Origin: Acidobacteriota bacterium
GTDB lineage: Bacteria > Acidobacteriota > Terriglobia > Acidiferrales > UBA7541
Length of the DNA: 64,000 nucleotides
Direction of reading: 5' to 3'
Assembly: GCA_013289825.1 (NCBI GenBank)
Contig: JABCZF010000006.1
Span: 62,001-126,000, forward strand
In this document: positions 50,938-59,834 of the stretch, piece by piece
Layout: each line of letters begins with the position of its first letter
Position numbering within the stretch: the stretch's first letter is position 1
The notes under the pieces: model-generated
The model's input: the letters and a program-made list of their open reading frames with translations, nothing else
Databases searched by the model: none
Told to the model about the DNA's origin: nothing
Position numbers and translations under genes: made by a program

Positions 50938-51700
50938 CGGATGCCTGCCTCAAATCTTTCTGGCTCAACACTATTGTACCGGAGGCTCCGGGCGTTCCAA
51001 CGGGCGGCATGGCCCGACCGTTCAATTCCAGCAACACCGCCGAGGAATCGGCCGCGGTAACTTCAAACTGCTGGCTGGCGGAAAAGTGGCGCGTTTCTCC
51101 CGCGGGAAGTTCCGCATCAAGCAGCAACGCGCCGTCGGCGAGGATGCGCACTCGCGTGGCCGCGGAAGTAGAAACGGCAAGGTCCAGAGGAACCGCGGCC
51201 GAAGAAGTTAAGTTGTCAGAAGAAGCACCAGCAACGGAAGACGAAGCTGCCCCGGCTGGCGTTTGGGTTCCTGGAGGCAACAAGGAGGACGAAGAAGATT
51301 CTTTCGCGGCGCGATGCGCGGCAAAGCGCCGCCAGCCGTAAATTCCGGCGGCAATGAGCCCGCCGAGTACGGCAAGCAACGCCAGCACAGCCACAATCGG
51401 AACCCAAATAGGCGGGCGGGGAAGCTGGTTCTCGTAAGGCTGCGGAACGGGCATGCTCGGCTCGCCATGAGCGAGGTCGTATTCGGCGAGCAGATTTTCT
51501 TCATCGAGGCCCAAAAATCGCGCGATGGCGCGTACAAATCCGCGGTTGAAAACGCCGCCGGGGAGTTTGTCCCACTCTTCGTTTTCGAGGGCTTCCAGGA
51601 AGCGCGCACCGATGCGCGTGGCCGAAGTCACTTCCTTCAGCGTAACTTCGCGCATCTCGCGCTCGCGCTTCAGGCGTTCGCCAAAAGTTCCACTGGCCAT
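50918..51700 (-). CDS. rodZ: RodZ-like cytoskeletal membrane protein
   Basis: 260 residues from ATG 51700. Helix-turn-helix GTFGERLKREREMREVTLKEV and LEALENEEWDKLPGGVFNRG (HTH_25), a membrane helix at about 125-148 (PIVAVLALLAVLGGLIAAG), a Ser/Ala-rich linker, and a periplasmic DUF4115-like domain (about 185-258). RodZ anchors MreB and sets cell shape. The cytoplasmic helix-turn-helix is the MreB-binding domain in the family. Confidence 0.88.
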   Translation of the reverse strand: MASGTFGERLKREREMREVTLKEVTSATRIGARFLEALENEEWDKLPGGVFNRGFVRAIARFLGLDEENLLAEYDLAHGEPSMPVPQPYENQLPRPPIWVPIVAVLALLAVLGGLIAAGIYGWRRFAAHRAAKESSSSSLLPPGTQTPAGAASSSVAGASSDNLTSSAAVPLDLAVSTSAATRVRILADGALLLDAELPAGETRHFSASQQFEVTAADSSAVLLELNGRAMPPVGTPGASGTIVLSQKDLRQASGGTPQP

Positions 51701-52262
51701 GAATCGAACCCTATCCTCGCCGATACACGTGGGGCAACGGCGCGATCGAAGATCCTGGCGATCGCAAGCAAGCCCGGCTTCTGCGGGCGCCCCATTTTCT
51801 CTGCCCTTTTTATTTGGATGACCGCTACGCAGGCAGCTCAGGTGTGGCCGCAATACGGTTCACCCGCGGGCGACCCCAGGCTGGTCCGCGCAAGGGCGAA
51901 AAATTCCCTCGACGAAACTATAGGCGGTGTCGCCGAGCAGTGTCAAACAATGGGAATAGAGCCGGCAGATCTATCTCCAAGATGGCCATGCGGGTTCCGT
52001 CTGGCTGATTTGGCGCCCAGGCCTTTGAGGAATGCAGGGAGAAGGTCCCCGGCCAGGCTCCGACGAGAGGGCGGATCGGAAGTAGATGGGACTTGCGGAA
52101 GTTAGCGACCAGGCTCATTCCGTCTCAAGTATCATTCCACCACATCGTCTCTAATCTATGTTTGGACGGTGGTCAAGGTGAGACAGCAGCGTTAATACCG
52201 AGGAACACCGTGGTCCGAACGCAGGCGGTTTGCCCGCAATACCGGGGCATTAGGAGCGCATT
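51701..52262. other. Largest intergenic region, nothing recognised
   Basis: 562 bases between the RodZ-like and RDD genes (divergent). I checked for tmRNA, SRP RNA, RNase P, 6S and common riboswitches and saw no match. Several plus-strand frames are open but none resembles a protein. Confidence 0.35.
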
Positions 52263-52811
52263 TTGGAACAGCAAAGAGTAACTCAGCTCTCCCGGGCCCT
52301 ACCGCTGACCCCTGCAGGATTCTGGATCCGATTCATCGCGGCCATCATCGATTTGATTCTTCTGGTGGCGCCGTTCGCAGTCTTTGTTTCTTTTTTTGCC
52401 GCCGGCATGGGAATCTCGAATCCGTTCTTCAATCATCGTGCGGGAACACCTCTCAACGAGACCCTCGTGCGGTCCGGACCGACCTTTCTTCTCATCTGTC
52501 TTGGTTTCTTCGCGGCCGAAAGCTGGCTGTACTTTGCACTTTCAGAAAGCTCCGCATGGCACGCAACTCTGGGGAAACGCTTGTTAGGTCTTTATGTCGC
52601 CGACACTGCCGGCGAGCCGGTGGATTTTTGGCGAGCCAGCCTGCGTTTCTCGAGCGGCCGTCTACTAGCGCACGTCCCCGTCTTGGGCGGCTACTATTTC
52701 GTGATCGACTGCCTCTGGGTAGGCCTGACCCGCGGCAAGCGGGCCTTTCACGACATGCTCTCCGGCTGCCTGGTCTTGCGCGAGGGCGCTCATAGCTCAT
52801 TCAAACGCTGA
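52263..52811 (+). CDS. RDD-family membrane protein
   Basis: 182 residues from a TTG. AGFWIRFIAAIIDLILLVAPFAV begins the first RDD helix, two further helices follow, and ATLGKRLLGLYVADTAGEP with HDMLSGCLVLREG end the domain. Paralog of the zinc-ribbon RDD protein at 46055 but without the ribbon. Confidence 0.85.
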   Translation: MEQQRVTQLSRALPLTPAGFWIRFIAAIIDLILLVAPFAVFVSFFAAGMGISNPFFNHRAGTPLNETLVRSGPTFLLICLGFFAAESWLYFALSESSAWHATLGKRLLGLYVADTAGEPVDFWRASLRFSSGRLLAHVPVLGGYYFVIDCLWVGLTRGKRAFHDMLSGCLVLREGAHSSFKR

Positions 52812-53012
52812 CGCAAAAGGCCCGTCGGTGCGCCCCGTACCCACCGATGGCAAGATGGCCACGCCTGTACCACGAGATTCTTGCGCCCCTTTTTGCGAGG
52901 CGCCTATACTGGCAAAGACTCGAAGACCAGCCTCGAATCACCCTCGTGGTGTTGTCTTCCGCGGCGGCTAAAGTCTGGCCTGTAAAACTCTGGAACCAGG
53001 GATCAATCGAGC

Positions 53013-54149
53013 GTGGACGAAGTCAAACAGTTTCCAGCCGTGGAACGCCGCCGCAATCCCGCGGTTTCCGCCGAGCAACGCGAAGCGGGCGAAGTCGCCA
53101 TCTTCCAGGAGTTGGGGAAGGCGCTGACCTCTTCGCTGCAGCTCGACCAGGTTCTCCGCACCATTATGGAGAAAATAGACGAGTTTCTGCGCCCGGACAA
53201 CTGGTCGCTTCTGCTGCTCGATGAAGAAAAACAAGAACTCTACTTCGAATTGGCTGTGGGCAAGGCTTCCCAAGCGCTCAAAGACGTACGCATTAAGGTG
53301 GGCCAGGGAATTGCCGGCTGGGTGGCGCAACACGGCGAGACCGTGGTGGTGGCGGACACTTCGAAAGACACTCGTTTCTTCTCTCAGGTAGACGAGAAGA
53401 CCAAGACCGAAACGCAATCGATCGTTGCCGTCCCTGTTAAATTCCGCGACACTTGCCTCGGAGTCATTGAGCTGATCAATTGCCTCGGCCCAGAAGGTTT
53501 TGACGAGCGCGACCTCAAGCTTCTCGAAGCTCTTTCCGACTTTGCAGCCATCGCACTCGAAAATGCCCGGCACGTGAAAAGAATCCACGAGCTGACCATC
53601 ACCGACGATTGCACGAGTCTCTACAACGCCCGCCACATGGGCTTCATCCTCGAGACGGAAATCTACCGTTCGCAACGCTACAACTATCAATTCTCACTGG
53701 TGTTCATCGATCTCGACCATTTCAAGCAAGTGAACGACACACACGGCCATCTCGTCGGCTCACGGTTGCTCGCAGAGATTGGCAACGCCCTGAAAGCTCA
53801 TTGCCGCCTGATCGATTTTGCATTCCGCTATGGCGGTGACGAATTTGTGATTCTCCTGCCACAGACTCCCAAAGACAACGCGCTTAATGTAGCGCGCCGC
53901 CTGCACAAGCTCGTTCGGGAAACGCGCTGGCTCGACGAGGACGGTTTGCGTATCCGTGTTACGCCGAGCCTGGGCGTGGCGTCCTATCCCACCGATTCGC
54001 GCACCAAAGAAGGGCTTTTGCACCTCGCCGATGAGGCCATGTACCTGGTGAAAAATACGAGCCGAGACAGCGTGGCCGCAGCAAACATCGGGATTTTGCC
54101 GGACACTACCGCAGCTGCCGCTGCGGAAACAGCCGGCTCTTCTTCCTAG
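53013..54149 (+). CDS. GAF-domain diguanylate cyclase
   Basis: 378 residues from a GTG. A GAF sensor domain (about 30-190; IGQGIAGWVAQHGETVVV-like region) precedes a GGDEF domain with the catalytic RYGGDEF (GGDEF at 274-278) and an RxxD inhibitory site (RLID) five residues before it. So the enzyme should make cyclic di-GMP from GTP and be feedback-inhibited. Ala/Ser-rich tail. It could feed the two PilZ proteins, though their ligand sites are atypical. Confidence 0.93.
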   Translation: MDEVKQFPAVERRRNPAVSAEQREAGEVAIFQELGKALTSSLQLDQVLRTIMEKIDEFLRPDNWSLLLLDEEKQELYFELAVGKASQALKDVRIKVGQGIAGWVAQHGETVVVADTSKDTRFFSQVDEKTKTETQSIVAVPVKFRDTCLGVIELINCLGPEGFDERDLKLLEALSDFAAIALENARHVKRIHELTITDDCTSLYNARHMGFILETEIYRSQRYNYQFSLVFIDLDHFKQVNDTHGHLVGSRLLAEIGNALKAHCRLIDFAFRYGGDEFVILLPQTPKDNALNVARRLHKLVRETRWLDEDGLRIRVTPSLGVASYPTDSRTKEGLLHLADEAMYLVKNTSRDSVAAANIGILPDTTAAAAAETAGSSS

Positions 54150-54214
54150 CGATCCTCCTCTTTACTGCTCTCCGTCTTCTATACAGTCTCTCGGAATTTT
54201 GCTTAACTGAATCT

Positions 54215-56596
54215 ATGCGAAGAAGCCAAGCCGCTCGGTATGCGCGCTGGTCCGCGGCGGTGGCGCTGCTGCTGGCGTGCTTGACGGTTGGCGTGTATCT
54301 GAAACGCGGTTGGCAAAGAATCAGGGAGCGGAGACTTGCTCCACCGGCGGCGCCAGTGAACGTCGAAAAGCAATCCAGTGGGCTGACTTTTTCAAAAATG
54401 GACGGACCGCGCAAGATTTTCACCGTCGAAGCGTCGAAGTCCACCGATTTCAAGAACCAGGGCGCTACTCTGCTCGAAAACGTGAAAGTCACGATGTTTG
54501 GAAAGACAGGTGAGCGGCGTGACACGATTCACACGCAAAGCTGCCAGTACGGAAAAGGAACTGGTGGCGTCACCTGCAGTGGAGATGTTCAGATCGATTT
54601 AGAAAGCGCGGCGGACGCGGACCGCAGAGCAAAAGATCCCACAAGCGAACCTCAGATTGTACACGTCGAGACCCGCGGAGTGATTTTCGATCAAGCCAGC
54701 GGCAGAGCAATAACAGACCAACCCGTCACATTTACTTTTCCCAGCGGGAGCGGCGATGCCGTGGGAGCGGAATACAATTCGGAGGAAGGGACCCTCCGCC
54801 TGTTGCGAAGCGTCCGGCTGAGGCTCAAACCGCCAACGAAAAAAGAGTCCGAGGCCAAGCCCGCGAAATCGGCAACAGCCGAGGAAGTTCTGGTAACCGG
54901 CGCGACTCTTGACTTCGGCCGGGATGCGAGATTGCTCCACATCCTGGGCCCGGCCGAAGCCGAATCTCGCACCGCCCGGCTGACCGCCGGAGATCTTACG
55001 CTCGAGTTGGACTCCGCATTTCGCGCCCGCAGGCTGCTGGCCAGCGCCGGCCCACTTGGTAAGCCCCCGGAACTTACCGCGCAGCGCGGCGCCGACTCCA
55101 TGCTGATGGACGCGGATAAGATGACCGCACTTTTTGCCCCGGAAGGCTGGGTCGCCCGAGTCGACGGAACAGGAAGTGTGCGCGGCTCACGTCATGGCAA
55201 AGAAGAGGAGGGCGAATTCCACGCCGATGCCGCGGCGCTCGATCTATGGCCTCGCGTGAACCAAGCCAAAGAGATGAATCTCAACGGCGGAGTTTTTCTC
55301 GAGACGCGCACGGCCAAGAGCGGCGCTGCGCGAATCCTCGAGACAGGAGCGCTCCGCATGGAGTTCAGCGAGGCCAAAGAGCGCCAAGCCGGCAAGCCCA
55401 CGAAAGCCGAGACACTTACGGCCGGCAGCATGGAATGGACCGACGCTGCGGCACAAGCACTCTCGGCGCCAACACGCACGAAACTCGAAGCGGACAAGCT
55501 GCAACTGGCGTTCGGCGAAGAAGGCCAGCCCCAGCAGCTTGATGCGGCGGGTAACGTCAAAACCGAGCGCTCCATGGCCGGTCGCCCGCTACAGACGGCT
55601 ACGGCCAGAAACGGAGTAGCGCGGCTTCTCCCGACCGGTGGCTGGTCACAGATGGATCTCGAAGGCGACGTGAAGCTGAAAGAAGCCGACCGCAACGCGC
55701 AGGCGGATCACGCCACCTTCACGCGGGCTTCCGAGACAGCTCTTTTGACCGGGCAAGCTGTCGCGCGCGACGCGACCACCGAGACGCATGCTCCGCGAAT
55801 CTTCTTCACCGGAACAAGCGGTGACATCCGCGCCGAGGACGGCGTCCGCTCCACGGATTTTTCGCCCAACGGAAATGCCATGCAACTCGCTCAAATCCCC
55901 GCCAACATTACTGCTGACACCATGCGGGGCAACTCGAGAACGGGACGCGCCGTCTATAACGGCCACGCGCGTCTTTGGCAGGCCGATTCCGTTTTGGAAG
56001 CGGACTCCATCGAACTGCTCCGCGAAACAAAAATCCTGAACGCCGTCGGCAAAGTGCGCGCGGTCTTCCCTCAGACCCCCGCCCCCGTGCGACCCGGCAC
56101 TCTCGAATCTGGCACACAGCAATCAACCACGAAAAAAACCGTTCTCTGGCACGTAAGTTGCGGCACGCTTTCCTACAACGACGCCAGCAACCTCGCCCAT
56201 CTCGAAAAAGGCGTCGTAGTGCAATCCCCGGATCAAAGAATCCGCGCTCCCCTAATGGATTTGTTCTTCATACGCGGCGCCAACAATCCCGCCGGCGGCG
56301 TAACCAGCGGCAAGAACGGAATCCCCGCGGTGCCCGGAGCCCAGCAGATCAGCCGCGCCGTCGGAACTGGCGGCGTCATCGTCGATCAAGCCGGCCGACG
56401 CGCCACCGCCGAACGCGGTGAATACACCGCCTCCGACGGCAAATTCGTCATGAGCGGCGGAAATCCCACACTCTACGACGGTTCCGCGGGCACCACCACC
56501 GGCCGTCAATTGACCTTCTATTTAGCGGATGATAGGATCATCGTCGACTCTGAAAATGGTTCGCGCACGTTGACGAAGCACCGAGTCGAAAAGTGA
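54215..56596 (+). CDS. LptC/OstA-like LPS export protein, large fused form
   Basis: 793 residues. N-terminal membrane anchor (AAVALLLACLTVGVYL, about 13-30), then an LptC-like segment KIFTVEASKSTDFKNQGATL, and several LptA/OstA-like beta-jellyroll stretches (LLENVKVTMFG, GVTCSGDVQIDLES, DYNSEEGT-type, ARGGVFLETRT, AVYNGHARLWQADSVLEADS). The usual LptC is about 190 and LptA about 180 residues, so this is a much longer periplasmic bridge part. lptB follows 32 bases later. Forms the LPS bridge from inner to outer membrane. The number of OstA units is not fixed here. Confidence 0.85.
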   Translation: MRRSQAARYARWSAAVALLLACLTVGVYLKRGWQRIRERRLAPPAAPVNVEKQSSGLTFSKMDGPRKIFTVEASKSTDFKNQGATLLENVKVTMFGKTGERRDTIHTQSCQYGKGTGGVTCSGDVQIDLESAADADRRAKDPTSEPQIVHVETRGVIFDQASGRAITDQPVTFTFPSGSGDAVGAEYNSEEGTLRLLRSVRLRLKPPTKKESEAKPAKSATAEEVLVTGATLDFGRDARLLHILGPAEAESRTARLTAGDLTLELDSAFRARRLLASAGPLGKPPELTAQRGADSMLMDADKMTALFAPEGWVARVDGTGSVRGSRHGKEEEGEFHADAAALDLWPRVNQAKEMNLNGGVFLETRTAKSGAARILETGALRMEFSEAKERQAGKPTKAETLTAGSMEWTDAAAQALSAPTRTKLEADKLQLAFGEEGQPQQLDAAGNVKTERSMAGRPLQTATARNGVARLLPTGGWSQMDLEGDVKLKEADRNAQADHATFTRASETALLTGQAVARDATTETHAPRIFFTGTSGDIRAEDGVRSTDFSPNGNAMQLAQIPANITADTMRGNSRTGRAVYNGHARLWQADSVLEADSIELLRETKILNAVGKVRAVFPQTPAPVRPGTLESGTQQSTTKKTVLWHVSCGTLSYNDASNLAHLEKGVVVQSPDQRIRAPLMDLFFIRGANNPAGGVTSGKNGIPAVPGAQQISRAVGTGGVIVDQAGRRATAERGEYTASDGKFVMSGGNPTLYDGSAGTTTGRQLTFYLADDRIIVDSENGSRTLTKHRVEK

Positions 56597-56628
56597 CGCG
56601 GCCGCCGAGCGGCCGTTCGTGACGAGGT

Positions 56629-57354
56629 ATGCTGAAACTCCAGGCCGTCGAGTTGAGCAAGTCGTATCGCGGTCGCAAGGTCGTTGATGACGTCGAACTG
56701 GAGATCGGCCAGGGTGAAGTCGTCGGGCTCTTGGGACCCAACGGCGCAGGTAAGACCACTACCTTCTACATTCTAGTAGGTCTTGCCCGGCCAGACTCCG
56801 GCCACGTTCTTTTGAACGGCGGCGAAATCACTGACCTTCCGATGTACCTTCGGGCCCGCGGTGGCATCAGCTACCTTCCTCAGGAACCCTCGGTCTTTCG
56901 TCAACTGACTAGCGAGCAAAATCTGCTCGCCGTTCTCGAGACCCTCCCTCTCACGCCCGAGCAGCAACGCGACCGTCTGGAAGAGCTCTTGGTTCAAATG
57001 GGACTCGAAACCGTACGCACCAGCAAGGCCTACACTCTCTCCGGAGGAGAGCGCCGCCGCCTGGAGATCGCCCGCTCGCTTACGTTGCAGCCCTCTTTCA
57101 TCCTCCTGGACGAACCTTTTTCCGGCATTGACCCTCTAACCGTGAAGGATCTGCAGGAGATCATCCGGGGCCTCAGCCGCTCCGGTATCGGCATCCTGAT
57201 CACTGACCATAACGTCAGGGAAACACTCAACGTGACGGACCGCGCATACATAGTGAATCATGGCAAGATAATGGCTAAGGGCACTCCACTTGATTTGAGC
57301 AACGATGCCGAAGTGCGCCGCGTTTATCTGGGCGATCATTTCCGCCTGAACTAA
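56629..57354 (+). CDS. lptB: LPS export ABC transporter ATP-binding protein
   Basis: 241 residues. Walker [32 protein letters not shown], signature [15 protein letters not shown], Walker [13 protein letters not shown] and the switch [10 protein letters not shown], all diagnostic of LptB. Powers extraction of lipopolysaccharide from the inner membrane. GAGGT precedes the ATG. Confidence 0.96.
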   Translation: MLKLQAVELSKSYRGRKVVDDVELEIGQGEVVGLLGPNGAGKTTTFYILVGLARPDSGHVLLNGGEITDLPMYLRARGGISYLPQEPSVFRQLTSEQNLLAVLETLPLTPEQQRDRLEELLVQMGLETVRTSKAYTLSGGERRRLEIARSLTLQPSFILLDEPFSGIDPLTVKDLQEIIRGLSRSGIGILITDHNVRETLNVTDRAYIVNHGKIMAKGTPLDLSNDAEVRRVYLGDHFRLN

Positions 57355-57395
57355 ACTGTAAAACGGGAGAGTTTGAAGGGATAATCGGAACGATC

Positions 57396-58838
57396 ATGGC
57401 CTGGCAGGGACTCAAGCTCAACCTTCGAGTGGCGCAGAAGCAGATTCTGACGCCCGGCCTCGTCCAGATGGTGAGTGTCCTCGCGCTGAACCGCCTCGAG
57501 CTCCGCGAGATGATCAACCAGGAGATGATCGCCAATCCCGTTCTCGAAGAGCTCAGCGAAGAAGCCACCCAGAGCGACAACTACAGCGACGAAACCTTCC
57601 TGAAAGCCGAAACCGAGAAACTTCCAGAGAAGCCCGAAGCCAATCCTTTCGACGAGTTCGATGTCGGCAGTTTTTTCAACCAGTATCTGGACACCGGCGG
57701 CGACGGCGGCCAGTCCCAGGAAAGAGAAGTCTCCGAGCGGCCCTCCTTCGAGAAGTTTCTCTCTTCTCCCAGCGGACTCACCGACCATCTCGCCTGGCAG
57801 TTGAGCATGACCATCTGCTCTGAAGCCGTCACGGAGCTCGCCGAAAGCATCATCGGCAACCTTGATGAAAACGGGTATCTAACCGCTTCGACAGAAGAAC
57901 TCGTGCAGAATGGCAAATTTTCGCAGGACGATCTAGATGACGCCCTGGCCGTCGTTCAGGATTTCGATCCCATCGGCGTCGGAGCGCGCGATTTGCGCGA
58001 ATGCCTGCTTCTCCAGCTGAAAGCTTTCGATCCGCAGAATACGCTGGCCCAGCAAATCGTCTCCGAACATTTGAAACAGGTGCAGTCCAACCAACTAAAA
58101 GAGATCGCCCGTGCGCTGAACCGTCCTCTGGAAGTGGTCAAACGCTCTCTCGAAGTCATCAAGAAGCTCGATCCGCGGCCCGGCCTGCGCTACAACAAAA
58201 CCGAACCGCGCCTCGTAGAACCCGATGTTTATTTCCGCAGAGTCGACGACCAGTGGCAGGTCTTCTTGAACGAAGACGACATGCCGCAGCTCCGCCTCAG
58301 CCCCACGTACCGCCGGCTCCTCGCGCGGGACGCCGCCGACCGCGACGTTCGCAACTACGTCAAGGAACGTTTCACCGCCGCCATCCAATTAATGAAAAAC
58401 ATCGAGCAGCGCAAGCACACCATCCTGCGCGTCTGCCAATCCATCATTGCCCGCCAAGGCGAATATCTCGATCACGGCCCCGACGCCCTCAAGCCCATGA
58501 TGATCAAAGAAGTCGCCGAAGAAGTTGGCGTACACCCTTCCACGGTAAGCCGCGCGGTAGCCAGCAAATACGCGCACACCTCGCAAGGCGTCCTGGAGCT
58601 GCGCTCCTTCTTCAGCGAATCGGTGAATGGCCCAGAAGGCAGCGGCATGTCGCTCCTCACCCTCAAGCGCTTGGTCAAAAAAATGATTGAAGAAGAAGAC
58701 ACCACGAAGCCCCTCACCGATGAACAAATCGCTAAGAAACTCGACGACGCCGGCATCCACGTGACTCGCCGCACCGTCGCCAAATACCGCGAAGACATGC
58801 GCATCCCCAGCACTCACCAGCGCCGGGTGAAGAGCTGA
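57396..58838 (+). CDS. rpoN: RNA polymerase sigma-54 factor
   Basis: 480 residues. Region I glutamine/leucine-rich start LRVAQKQILTPGLVQMVSVLALNRLEL, acidic region II, core-binding and HTH EVGVHPSTVSRAVASKYAHT, and the RpoN box TRRTVAKYREDMRIPSTHQR near the end. Complete. Directs enhancer-dependent promoters. Directly followed by rapZ after 13 bases; the hpf gene often found here is absent. Confidence 0.97.
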   Translation: MAWQGLKLNLRVAQKQILTPGLVQMVSVLALNRLELREMINQEMIANPVLEELSEEATQSDNYSDETFLKAETEKLPEKPEANPFDEFDVGSFFNQYLDTGGDGGQSQEREVSERPSFEKFLSSPSGLTDHLAWQLSMTICSEAVTELAESIIGNLDENGYLTASTEELVQNGKFSQDDLDDALAVVQDFDPIGVGARDLRECLLLQLKAFDPQNTLAQQIVSEHLKQVQSNQLKEIARALNRPLEVVKRSLEVIKKLDPRPGLRYNKTEPRLVEPDVYFRRVDDQWQVFLNEDDMPQLRLSPTYRRLLARDAADRDVRNYVKERFTAAIQLMKNIEQRKHTILRVCQSIIARQGEYLDHGPDALKPMMIKEVAEEVGVHPSTVSRAVASKYAHTSQGVLELRSFFSESVNGPEGSGMSLLTLKRLVKKMIEEEDTTKPLTDEQIAKKLDDAGIHVTRRTVAKYREDMRIPSTHQRRVKS

Positions 58839-58851
58839 GCCGCCGCCTCAC

Positions 58852-59727
58852 GTGAAGCCGTCCGCCAGAAACGATTCGCACCACCTCGTCATCCTCACCG
58901 GTGTTTCCGGTTCCGGAAAAAGCACCGTCCTCCGCGCCTTTGAGGACATGGGCTTCTACTGCGTCGATAATCTTCCCGTCGAACTAATGCCCATCTTTGC
59001 TGAGCTGCATGCCGCCGGCGAAGGCGACTTTGCCCGCGCCGCCCTGCTGGTCGATGCGCGCGAAGGTTTGCAACTTGAAAAGCTTCCCCCTCTGCTCAAG
59101 CATCTCCGCAAGGATCATCCCATCACGCTGGTGTTCATCGATGCCAGCGACGACGCGCTCCTCCGCCGCTTCAGCGAGACGCGCCGGCCTCATCCGCTAG
59201 GCAAAGCCTTGTCCGTTCGCGAGAGCCTGCTTCACGAACGCACCCTCATGGAGCCCATCCGCAAGCTCGCTGATGTGGTCATCGACTCCACCCAATTCAA
59301 CGTCCACGAACTCCGCCACTTCGTCACCGAGCGCTTCAAGAATCCCGACCAGCGGCCCATGCTAGTCTCGGTGGTCAGCTTTGGCTACAAATATGGCGTC
59401 CCCACGGATTCCGATCTCGTTTTCGACGTGCGTTTCCTACCCAACCCTCATTTTGTGCCCGCCCTGCGCCGCTACACAGGAAAAGATCCCAAAGTCCGAC
59501 GGTACATCCGCTCATTCCCTCAAACAGCCGAATTTCTCCGCCGCATTGAAGGCCTCCTCACCTACTTGATCCCGCACTACATCCGCGAAGGCAAAAGCTA
59601 TTTGACGATTTCCTTCGGCTGCACCGGCGGAAAACACCGCTCCGTAATGCTTGGCGAACAAGTAAGGAATTCTCTCGCCAAGCGCGGCTTCTCGACCAAG
59701 GTCACCCACCGCGACATCGAGAAGTAA
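58852..59727 (+). CDS. rapZ: RNase adapter / nucleotide-binding protein RapZ
   Basis: 291 residues from a GTG. Walker A GVSGSGKSTVLRAFEDMGFYCVDNLP in two parts, DASDDALLRRFSETRRPHPL, and the C-terminal SFGCTGGKHRSVMLGE. RapZ/YvcJ binds RNA or nucleotides and links amino-sugar/cell envelope regulation. Part of the rpoN region. Confidence 0.96.
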   Translation: MKPSARNDSHHLVILTGVSGSGKSTVLRAFEDMGFYCVDNLPVELMPIFAELHAAGEGDFARAALLVDAREGLQLEKLPPLLKHLRKDHPITLVFIDASDDALLRRFSETRRPHPLGKALSVRESLLHERTLMEPIRKLADVVIDSTQFNVHELRHFVTERFKNPDQRPMLVSVVSFGYKYGVPTDSDLVFDVRFLPNPHFVPALRRYTGKDPKVRRYIRSFPQTAEFLRRIEGLLTYLIPHYIREGKSYLTISFGCTGGKHRSVMLGEQVRNSLAKRGFSTKVTHRDIEK

Positions 59728-59834
59728 CTCGGCCGCGGCGAATCTCAATCCTCGCATCACCCAGTTCCGGAAACTTGACATGCCGCGTAGCGGCGAATAG
59801 CGTACCAAGTAGGATCATCGGGGGAGTCTCTGGC

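Noticed and set aside
51695..51725. GGGTTCGATTC near the RodZ start, like a tRNA T-loop
   Set aside because: The flanking bases do not form the T stem and no cloverleaf is present.
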